This document shows, piece by piece, positions 1 through 5,330 of a stretch of DNA of 7,784 nucleotides. Within the stretch, counting starts at the first letter, position 1; each line of letters opens with the position of its first letter. The stretch spans positions 1 through 7,784 of the forward strand of contig CABSGW010000118.1 of the NCBI GenBank assembly GCA_902477365.1. Direction: 5' to 3'. The DNA comes from an uncultured Prevotellaceae bacterium. GTDB lineage: Bacteria > Bacteroidota > Bacteroidia > Bacteroidales > Bacteroidaceae. Position numbers and translations under genes: made by a program. Below the pieces are notes generated by a model, which saw nothing but the letters and a program-made list of their open reading frames with translations, was not told the DNA's origin and made no database searches.

Positions 1-2
1 AG

Positions 3-497
3 GCTGCCGATATACATATTGATTTTGAGCTGGGCGCTTATTGGATGAAGCGTAGTGATGCTTGTTCTCAGAAGGCGGCTGATGTTTGTTTGGTGACGAA
101 TTCGGATGAGTTTCGTCGCGCGTTGCAGACAATGAAGCAGGCTGGATTGAAAAAGGTTGTTATGTCAGCGCATGTAGTAGGCGATTTGGTGAAGTTCTAT
201 GGGGTATCCGGAACTTCTTTTTTTTATACCTGTTATCCTACATTGAACGGGGAGACGGGTAAGTTTGGGTGGGAAAAGGCCAATGGAATGCCTCGAAAAT
301 ATACATTCAACCGCGATGCGTTGCAACAGTGTTGCGAACAGGCGGCGTGTCTGACTGGGTTAACGGTTTACGGAGGAGACTGTATTGTGGATGAGAATGG
401 GTGTTTTTGGCTGATAGATTGGAATGACTGGCCTAGTTTTTCACCTTGTTTAGAGGCTGCTGCTGAGGCTATTGCAATGCGTTTATTAACTAAATGA
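3..497 (+). CDS. ATP-grasp family protein, C-terminal part (5' end outside window)
   Basis: The frame is open from the first bases of the window, so the Met at 45 is internal and the gene starts upstream; 164 residues and the TGA stop are visible. The C-terminal part looks like the second half of an ATP-grasp fold. A strand-like segment with HVVGDLVKFYGV (residues 57-68) is followed by GGDCIVDENG (124-133) and WLIDWNDWPSF (136-146). In ATP-grasp enzymes this region supplies the acidic/Asn Mg-ATP ligands, here probably D126, D139 and N141. Such enzymes couple ATP hydrolysis to ligation or phosphorylation. The layout recalls both RimK-type ligases and inositol-phosphate kinases, and the fragment cannot decide between them. 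It ends 4 nt before the CDP-alcohol transferase gene, so it probably shares that operon. The fold assignment is fairly safe; the substrate is unknown. Confidence 0.72.
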   Translation, partial: AADIHIDFELGAYWMKRSDACSQKAADVCLVTNSDEFRRALQTMKQAGLKKVVMSAHVVGDLVKFYGVSGTSFFYTCYPTLNGETGKFGWEKANGMPRKYTFNRDALQQCCEQAACLTGLTVYGGDCIVDENGCFWLIDWNDWPSFSPCLEAAAEAIAMRLLTK

Positions 498-501
498 GTG
501 A

Positions 502-1461
502 ATGATGGGAAAGGAAAAGCAAAATACAACAAGCCGTTTAGAGGCCACTTATAAGTCTGCTGATACGGAAGAATGGTTGGACATTCATTTTACGCGTCCT
601 GTCGGTCTGTGGTGGGCAGGCTGGTTTGAACGTTGGGGAGTTCACCCCAATACGGTTACCATGCTGTCTATTTTTCTTGGAATCGCGGCCGGATTGAACT
701 TTTATTACCGTGATTTGTGGCATAATTTATTGGGGATGTTGTTACTGATGTGGGCCAACTTTTACGATAGCGCCGATGGACAATTGGCACGTATGACTGG
801 AAAAAAAACGCGGTGGGGGCGCATTCTTGACGGTTTTGCCGGTGATGTGTGGTTTTATACCATCTATGTGTGTATTTGTTTGCGGTTGATGCCTCAATTT
901 ATCCCTGGAACATCGTATACGTGGAGTTGGATTATTTGGGTTGTTGCGGCCTTTTCCGGATTGGTATGCCACGCTAAACAGTGTGCTCTTGCTGATTATT
1001 ATCGCAACATTCACCTTTATTTCTTAAAGGGGCGTGAGGGCAGTGAACTGGATAGCTATCATGGACAAAGAGAGTTGTTGCATGCTACCCCACGTAAAGG
1101 AAACTTTTGGTGGCGTTTGTTCTTATGGGGATATGGAAACTATACTTACGGACAAGAACAAATGACGCCTGCCTTCCAACAGTTGATGCGTTATTTGCAC
1201 GAACAGAAAGGACAGGGGGAGGATGATGCTTTCCGTGCGGATTTTCGCAAATGTAGTCTCCCGCTGATGAAATACACCAATATATTAACTTTCAATACAA
1301 GGGCTATTGTGTTGTATGTAAGTTGTCTGATTGATGAACCGTGGATTTATTTTGTGGCAGAGCTAACCGTATTCACAGTATTGGCTGTTTATATGCGTTG
1401 GCGTCATGAGTGTATGTGCCGCCGCTTTTTGCGACGTTTGCAAGCCGGAGTGTATCATTAA
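502..1461 (+). CDS. CDP-alcohol phosphatidyltransferase family membrane protein
   Basis: A 319-residue integral membrane enzyme of the CDP-OH_P_transf family, which moves a phosphoalcohol from a CDP-linked donor (CDP-diacylglycerol or a CDP-alcohol) to an acceptor alcohol, with CMP release. The family signature is visible at residues 89-115: D89, D92-G93, A96-R97, eight residues, G106, three residues, D110. The fourth acidic residue expected at 114 is Gly, with an Asp at 115 instead. Hydrophobic stretches lie near 51-67, 74-88, 112-130, 141-157, 265-277 and 282-297. A charged soluble insert at about 170-250 separates the catalytic half from the last helices; it is longer than in small PgsA-type enzymes. 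Two ATGs are adjacent at the start (502 and 505). Neighbours are a flippase-like protein and a HAD hydrolase, which fits polar-lipid synthesis. The alcohol substrate is not deducible; an inositol-phosphate or glycerol-phosphate type reaction is only a possibility. Confidence 0.85.
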   Translation: MMGKEKQNTTSRLEATYKSADTEEWLDIHFTRPVGLWWAGWFERWGVHPNTVTMLSIFLGIAAGLNFYYRDLWHNLLGMLLLMWANFYDSADGQLARMTGKKTRWGRILDGFAGDVWFYTIYVCICLRLMPQFIPGTSYTWSWIIWVVAAFSGLVCHAKQCALADYYRNIHLYFLKGREGSELDSYHGQRELLHATPRKGNFWWRLFLWGYGNYTYGQEQMTPAFQQLMRYLHEQKGQGEDDAFRADFRKCSLPLMKYTNILTFNTRAIVLYVSCLIDEPWIYFVAELTVFTVLAVYMRWRHECMCRRFLRRLQAGVYH

Positions 1462-1478
1462 ACAAAAGAACGGTAAAT

Positions 1479-2486
1479 ATGAAAGGTGGATTGAGAAATG
1501 TCTTTATGGTTATTGGCGTACTTGCCATTGTGGTAATGTTGTGTACGTTCGATCTGTCCTATACGGCATTATGGCAGAATATTCGGGATGCAGGCGGTTG
1601 GTTTGTGGCTGTGGTTCTCATCTGGATACCTATTTACCTGATTAATGCATGGTCGTGGGCAGTACTCATCAACGATGGTGAACCAGGACGTGTACCCTTT
1701 TGGCGGGTAGTCAAGTACACCATTACGGGGTATGCCTTGAACTATGTAACGCCGGTAGGCGTATTGGGGGGAGAACCTTATCGCATTTTGGAACTCACTC
1801 CCTATGTAGGCGCATCGCGTGCTGCTTCCAGTGTCATTCTGTATGCCATGATGCATATCTTCTCACATTTCATTTTCTGGGGATTTTCCATTGTGCTTTA
1901 TTGTTGCCTGTACGCTTCGTATATCGATGCACCGATGGGGTTGTTCTTGTTAGGGGTGACGGCTTTTTGTACGTTGGGCATTTATTTTTTTATGAAGGGC
2001 TATCGCAATGGATTGGCCGTGCGTACGCTTCGTTTGCTGGCCCGCGTGCCAGGTTTGCGCAAGCGTATAGGGAATTTTTTGGTGACGAGGGCCGAAGATA
2101 TCAAGCGGGTTGACGAACAAATAGCCAACCTGCACCGAAAACGCAAGCGCACCTTTTATTTATCGTTGTTCTTAGAGTTTCTGGCTCGCGTCATTGGTTG
2201 TCTGGAGGTGGCTTTTATTCTGCTTATATTGACAGACTACGTATCGTTTGCCGATTGCATTTTAATACAAGCCTTTACCTCGCTGTTTGCCAATATGTTC
2301 TTCTTTATGCCTATGGAGATGGGTACGCGTGAAGGTGGTTTTGCCATTGCTGTGGCGGGATTGTCTCTTCCGGCGGCTTTTGGCGTATTGGCTGGTTTGC
2401 TAACGCGTGTGAGAGAAGTGATATGGATTGTACTTGGTATTGGCCTGATGAAGGTAGGTAATGCATCTAAACGGACGGAAACATGA
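1479..2486 (+). CDS. LPG_synthase_TM / UPF0104 flippase-like integral membrane protein
   Basis: A 335-residue polytopic membrane protein of the lysylphosphatidylglycerol-synthase transmembrane family (UPF0104, PF03706-like). Two family signatures are visible: NYVTPVGVLGGEPYR at residues 88-102 (pattern N-x-x-TP-x-G-x-x-GGEP) and PMEMGTREGG at 278-287, followed by a final hydrophobic pair. About seven or eight hydrophobic segments are present, with a basic cytoplasmic-looking loop at roughly 173-226. The frame also runs back to an ATG at 1410, but that would overlap the upstream gene by 52 nt and add a non-membrane leader. The ATG at 1479 puts a charged MKGG just before the first helix and leaves a 17-nt gap, so I chose it. 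Members of this family translocate lipids or serve as the membrane half of MprF-type enzymes. No aminoacyl-transfer domain is present, so a flippase or transport role for the lipid made by the preceding gene is the natural inference. Confidence 0.82.
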   Translation: MKGGLRNVFMVIGVLAIVVMLCTFDLSYTALWQNIRDAGGWFVAVVLIWIPIYLINAWSWAVLINDGEPGRVPFWRVVKYTITGYALNYVTPVGVLGGEPYRILELTPYVGASRAASSVILYAMMHIFSHFIFWGFSIVLYCCLYASYIDAPMGLFLLGVTAFCTLGIYFFMKGYRNGLAVRTLRLLARVPGLRKRIGNFLVTRAEDIKRVDEQIANLHRKRKRTFYLSLFLEFLARVIGCLEVAFILLILTDYVSFADCILIQAFTSLFANMFFFMPMEMGTREGGFAIAVAGLSLPAAFGVLAGLLTRVREVIWIVLGIGLMKVGNASKRTET

Positions 2487-3220
2487 AAGAGAAACTAAAA
2501 GGGATACGTGGTATTTTGTTTGATTATGGAGGGACTTTGGACACGCCTGCACGCCATTGGTCACACGTGTTGTGGGAAGGATACCAATTAGCCCAAGTAC
2601 CAGTGGACAAAGAACTTTTCCGGCAAGCTTATGTTGCGGGTGAAAGGGCGTTGGAACGGAATCCTCAGATTGTTTCCAGCGATACATTTCAGGATGTATT
2701 GGAAAAGAAATTGGCGTTGCAGATGGATTTTCTGATGCAAACAGGGGTGTTGCGTTGTAACTACGAGGCGTATGCGCGTGCGGTTGTTGATTACTGTTAT
2801 GCCTATGCTGAGGGCTGTATAGCCCGTAACCGCACCGTGCTGGATATTTTATCCGCTTATTATCCCATGGCTTTGGTGACAAATTTTTATGGTAACATCG
2901 AAGTATTCCGCCCAAACGTATTGGGCGATTTCGGATTGAAGTCTTACTTTCCTAAAATCATAGAATCGGCTCGTGTCGGAATACGAAAACCCGCCCCTGC
3001 TATTTACCGTTTAGGAATAGAAGCATTGGCTATGCAGCCGGGTGAAGTTTTGGTAGTGGGCGATTCATACCAAAAGGATATAGTGCCGGCCCATTCTTTA
3101 GGATGCCGGACAGTATGGTTGAAGGGAGAGGCGTGGCAGGCAGAGCAACCGGACACGGTTGTAGCCGATTTCGTGCTAGACAGTCTGACTGATTTGCCTA
3201 CTTGCTTGGTATTAGCGTAA
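2483..3220 (+). CDS. HAD-superfamily hydrolase with DxG variant of motif I
   Basis: A 245-residue soluble haloacid-dehalogenase-like hydrolase. Motif I is FDYGGTLD at residues 13-20, with nucleophile D14. Motif II is in LVTNF (T133), motif III is in RKPAP (K169), and motif IV is VVGDSYQKD at 191-199 (D194 and D199). A helical cap (C1 type) occupies about 25-110. The usual second Asp of motif I (position 16), which acts as acid/base in phosphatases, is Gly here. Related DxG/DxN proteins do occur among HAD enzymes, so this is a variant rather than clear decay. The start overlaps the previous stop as ATGA, indicating translational coupling, and this is the last gene of the run. In context it could remove a phosphate from a lipid precursor or head group, but that is inference. 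Confidence 0.82.
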   Translation: MKEKLKGIRGILFDYGGTLDTPARHWSHVLWEGYQLAQVPVDKELFRQAYVAGERALERNPQIVSSDTFQDVLEKKLALQMDFLMQTGVLRCNYEAYARAVVDYCYAYAEGCIARNRTVLDILSAYYPMALVTNFYGNIEVFRPNVLGDFGLKSYFPKIIESARVGIRKPAPAIYRLGIEALAMQPGEVLVVGDSYQKDIVPAHSLGCRTVWLKGEAWQAEQPDTVVADFVLDSLTDLPTCLVLA

Positions 3221-3256
3221 TATGAAATAGTGCGGCTATTGCAAAGTCGTTGTTTG

Positions 3257-3264
3257 TATCTTTG
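3257..3264 (+). promoter_or_regulatory. Bacteroides-type -7 box (TATCTTTG)
   Basis: TATCTTTG matches the Bacteroidales -7 consensus TAnnTTTG exactly. The matching TTTG at -33 is not clear: the nearest candidate, ATTG at 3238-3241, is closer than the usual spacing. If used, transcription would begin near 3270 and run through the hairpin cluster downstream. No protein-coding gene follows on this strand within this region. Confidence 0.35.
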
Positions 3265-3269
3265 TTTCA

Positions 3270-3505
3270 TCGTAGAATGGCCTTATTCCATCGGTCAAGG
3301 CGGATCTAAATTTATGGGAAGATGCCCCTGTCGGATAACGCCCGGCAGAAGCATCTTAATGCTGGATCAAGGGGTAGGTTTATTGGGGCACGAAAGGAAA
3401 GAAATGAAGGACTTTCCACGGTTTACCCTGTAACCGCCACAAAATGCAACGGAACCTCTGTGTCCTCTGACGCGTATTCTCAGGGGTCCGTCCGGTTTTC
3501 CTTTT
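3270..3505 (+). ncRNA. Candidate structured small RNA, unrecognised family
   Basis: This lies in the convergent gap between the HAD gene and the phage-like minus-strand genes (3221-3577), which has no convincing protein gene. Five hairpins can be drawn in order. They are 3280-3284 with 3297-3301 (GCCTT/AAGGC), 3319-3357 (a 7-bp and a 7-bp stem separated by a 2x2 internal loop, one G-U), 3396-3401 with 3412-3417 (GGAAAG/CTTTCC), 3419-3423 with 3432-3436 (CGGTT/AACCG), and 3449-3491 (two-part stem) followed by a T-rich tract. TGCCCC at 3323-3328 can instead pair with GGGGCA at 3385-3390, which would open the second hairpin. A promoter-like box sits just upstream. I see no hallmark of tRNA, tmRNA, SRP RNA, RNase P RNA or a group II intron. 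The 3' part (3506-3577) is AT-rich and shows nothing else. Start and end are estimates. Confidence 0.33.
3449..3505 (+). terminator. Possible intrinsic terminator of the candidate small RNA
   Basis: A stem pairs CCTCTGA (3464-3470) with TCAGGGG (3480-3486), with one G-U pair and a 9-nt loop. It is extended by ACGGA (3449-3453) with TCCGT (3487-3491) across a one-sided bulge. The T-rich tract TTTTCCTTTTT (3495-3505) follows on the plus strand after three further bases. The interrupted T run makes it imperfect. It could also simply end the upstream lipid operon transcript. Confidence 0.4.
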
Positions 3506-3577
3506 TCAGTGTCAGGAATAAACGGGATGTTGTATTTGATTTTTGCCATAAGTCGTTTTTTTAATTAATACGCTCAA

Positions 3578-4015
3578 TTAAATGGTGATACCTTGGTCTC
3601 TTAATCTGTTGACGATTTCAGCGTAAAGATATTCAATGTCTTGCCTGAAGTCTTTGTATTGCTGGTAGATGAACAATACGTCGGCTATGTTGTTTGATAT
3701 GACACAGGGCGCGACATTCGGGAATACCCTTGCCAGTTCTGCCCGTATCCCGTTTGGCAGCCTTCCTCCGGCCAATACCCGGGGGGCAAACAAGAACAAG
3801 ACAATGAACAGAAATTTTTTGCGTTGAATGACGCTTTCGATGTTTGGCGGGAAGTCCCTTTCCGCAAGTATATCCTTGAAACATTCATACAGTTGCGCTA
3901 TTTGGGTGAAATCGTGTAAGGCTGGGGTAGCAAGTCTGTTTTCCAGTTCTGAAAGCTTTGCTTGCTGCTCTTTGATTGCTTTCAGTTCCATTATGGAAGA
4001 AAAGTCTTTTGTCAT
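3578..4015 (-). CDS. Small phage-associated protein with possible helix-turn-helix
   Basis: A 145-residue protein with a predicted helical, coiled-coil-like start (about residues 8-29, rich in Glu/Lys/Gln). A conserved-looking core follows: QRKKFLFIVLFLFAPRVLAGG (64-84), then IRAELARVFPN (90-100) and VISNNIADVLF (105-115). The spacing of the last two parts resembles a helix-turn-helix (LARVF...ISNNIADV), and QQYKDFRQDIEYLYAEI follows at 118-134. I recall similar hypothetical proteins next to DUF6633-type genes in Bacteroides mobile elements, but know of no assigned function. The hydrophobic FLFIVLFLF stretch is short and preceded by basic residues, so it is more likely a buried helix than a membrane anchor. 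It is the last gene of the leftward operon, 33 nt after the previous stop. No clear Shine-Dalgarno site precedes the ATG, as is normal for Bacteroidales. Confidence 0.62.
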   Translation of the reverse strand: MTKDFSSIMELKAIKEQQAKLSELENRLATPALHDFTQIAQLYECFKDILAERDFPPNIESVIQRKKFLFIVLFLFAPRVLAGGRLPNGIRAELARVFPNVAPCVISNNIADVLFIYQQYKDFRQDIEYLYAEIVNRLRDQGITI

Positions 4016-4048
4016 AACGCCATTTTTTGGAGGTTAGGAATCCGCATT

Positions 4049-4645
4049 TTACATGCGTGGAGGCATAAGCTGTTTTTGAGCTTCCTCGTCTCCCTCTTCA
4101 GCCCGTTGCTTTATCTCCAGGTAGCGTGAGCGTGATACCCAGTTCCGAGCCCGTTCGGCTATCTCTTTGCTGTTGTTCAGGCGGCATACCTCGCGTTCCT
4201 TCCGTTCCAGGTCTTTTTGCCGTTCCTTCATGTATTCCTTCAGCGAGCAGGTTATCTTCATGGGGCCTACAGCTCCGTAGAAAGGACCGTAGATTCCCAG
4301 CTTGAAGCGTGCTATAAAGTTACATATCTCGGCCAGGTTCAGCCTGTGATACGCTCCCAACACCAGGTGGCAAAGTTCGTCAAGCTGGCTATCGGTCATT
4401 CCTTTTCCTTGTTCGGCATAGTCATTCAGGTTGTCGAACTGAACCTTCAGCCAGCGTATGGCGGTATCTTCTCCATAGGTGGCACATACGGTGTCCAGCG
4501 ACGGTATGTTCCGATGTAAAGCAAGGTCGGCCAGGGTAAGCGACGATTTGGCCAGCTTGCCCTGCAGATCAGGGTTATAGTCTGCAGCCAGCCTTGATGG
4601 GGTAGGATACTTCGCCAGTAGCGCCTGGCTGTTGGCTTCTGGCAT
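4049..4645 (-). CDS. DUF6633-like protein of Bacteroides mobile elements
   Basis: A 198-residue soluble protein that I recognise as similar to the DUF6633 family, of unknown function. Visible landmarks are ADLALHRNIPSLDTVCATYG at 39-58, a helical middle (about 62-113), and the FKLGIYGPFYGAVGPMKI block at 114-131, which is the most conserved-looking part. A charged, probably coiled-coil tail rich in Glu, Arg and Lys follows (about 135-192). The frame is open further upstream to an ATG at 4762, but that start would overlap the upstream gene by 188 nt and add a low-complexity leader. The ATG at 4645 (MPEANSQALL) has a purine-rich GAAGAAA just before it and cuts the overlap to 71 nt, so I prefer it. 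The family is usually found beside replication-initiator-like genes, as here, which suggests a role in element replication or its control. That role is inference. Confidence 0.66.
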   Translation of the reverse strand: MPEANSQALLAKYPTPSRLAADYNPDLQGKLAKSSLTLADLALHRNIPSLDTVCATYGEDTAIRWLKVQFDNLNDYAEQGKGMTDSQLDELCHLVLGAYHRLNLAEICNFIARFKLGIYGPFYGAVGPMKITCSLKEYMKERQKDLERKEREVCRLNNSKEIAERARNWVSRSRYLEIKQRAEEGDEEAQKQLMPPRM

Positions 4646-5330
4646 CCATTTCTTCGAGGAAACGTGCGTCTGCTTCGGCAAATTCGGCCATGAGTCTGCA
4701 CTTTCGCCGTTCCGAGTCAAGCCGTTTCTGTTCGTAATTGTCTTTTGTTTGTTTGAGCTCATATGTTTTTTGTTTTTCCAATTTGATGCGTAACCAGTTC
4801 GAGAAGTGCGATTTTGCGTCTTCTAGTAGTTTAACCTGCACTCCCTCGGCTTTCAGCTTGATGATGTAGTCCGATATGGCCGTCCTGACAGCATATTCAG
4901 AAAGTTGTACCCCTGTTTGTCGGTAGGCGTGCTCGGTCACACATCGTGCCCAGTCTGTTGCGGCCAGCAGCGCAGTCCGTAGCTCATCGGTCGACAGCAT
5001 GCTGTGCCGGTGGGTGCTTCCGGTATTTTCTTTTACTCCCGACAGGGAGTTTTCTTGCTTATTTTCCTTTTCTTTTCTTTGTGTACTTGTGTGTGCATGT
5101 AGCGGGTTATTACCGGTATTAACCGGGTTATTGCATACATTAATCAACAGATAAGGATATTCCGATTCGTTTTTTCTCCGTTTGATGGCTTCGAAATATC
5201 GCTCCTGAATACCTCTGCTCGTAAGCACCTTTACCAAGTCGAACAGGTCTTGCGCGAAGAACCCCCATTTGACCAAGCGGAATACTATACGTTCAAGTAA
5301 TCTTAGCGGCCTGAGTTTGAACGGCGTCAC
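4575..5330 (-). CDS. Lin1244/Lin1753-type, DUF7833-containing protein, N-terminus missing
   Basis: The open frame gives 251 residues from a GTG at 5330, but the first 10 or so (before LLERIVF) are probably junction-derived. Residues 11-53, including LVKWGFFAQDLFD and VLTSRGIQERYFEAIKRR, match the end of the N-terminal Lin1244/Lin1753-like domain of Bacteroides replication-module proteins. The usual start of that domain (a YFPLD-type motif and about 70-80 residues) is absent. A low-complexity linker rich in Asn, Lys and Glu follows (about 65-110), with CNNPVNTGNNP. Then comes a DUF7833-like C-terminal domain (about 112-190) ending in DAKSHFSNWLRIKLEKQ. The tail (190-235) is charged and probably helical. 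Such proteins are thought to act in replication or DNA handling of phages and plasmids. In the minus frame a stop at 5340-5342 prevents extension, so the gene is 5'-truncated at the joint near 5300 and lacks its own promoter here. It may be non-functional. Confidence 0.68.
   Translation of the reverse strand: MTPFKLRPLRLLERIVFRLVKWGFFAQDLFDLVKVLTSRGIQERYFEAIKRRKNESEYPYLLINVCNNPVNTGNNPLHAHTSTQRKEKENKQENSLSGVKENTGSTHRHSMLSTDELRTALLAATDWARCVTEHAYRQTGVQLSEYAVRTAISDYIIKLKAEGVQVKLLEDAKSHFSNWLRIKLEKQKTYELKQTKDNYEQKRLDSERRKCRLMAEFAEADARFLEEMDARSQQPGATGEVSYPIKAGCRL
5290..5323. repeat. 7-bp inverted repeat with 20-bp spacer at head-to-head gene joint
   Basis: CGTTCAA at 5290-5296 is the exact reverse complement of TTGAACG at 5317-5323; the spacer is 5297-5316. 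The left arm lies in the coding sequence of the minus-strand replication-module protein (codons for Leu-Glu-Arg). The right arm lies in the plus-strand tail protein (Leu-Asn-Gly). Each gene therefore contributes one arm, and the joint between them falls in the spacer. This is what a symmetric crossover site would look like, but a 7-bp match could also be chance. Confidence 0.4.

Noticed and set aside
538..1014. Minus-strand open frames inside the CDP-alcohol transferase gene
   Set aside because: They lie wholly opposite a well-supported gene, have shadow-like composition and no recognisable domain.
2400..2915. 171-codon minus-strand open frame
   Set aside because: It covers the end of the flippase-like gene and the HAD gene; those have clear motifs, while this one is low-complexity (His/Pro/Asn-rich) with none.
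3319..3390. tRNA or other standard RNA gene
   Set aside because: There is no cloverleaf with T-arm GTTCRA and CCA-type acceptor pairing, and no RNase P, SRP or tmRNA signature.
3230..3564. Short overlapping open frames of 60-80 codons in the convergent gap
   Set aside because: They overlap each other in different frames, have no ribosome-binding sites or recognisable content, and coincide with the hairpin cluster.
3221..3577. Prophage attachment site or target-site duplication
   Set aside because: I looked for a direct repeat or Mu-like TG...CA end here and found nothing convincing; the other end of the element is outside the window.
3560..3582. AT-only inverted repeat TTTAATT/AATTAAA over the end of the small phage gene
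   Set aside because: It has no G-C pairs and no T tract after it on the minus strand, so I do not call it a terminator or attachment site.
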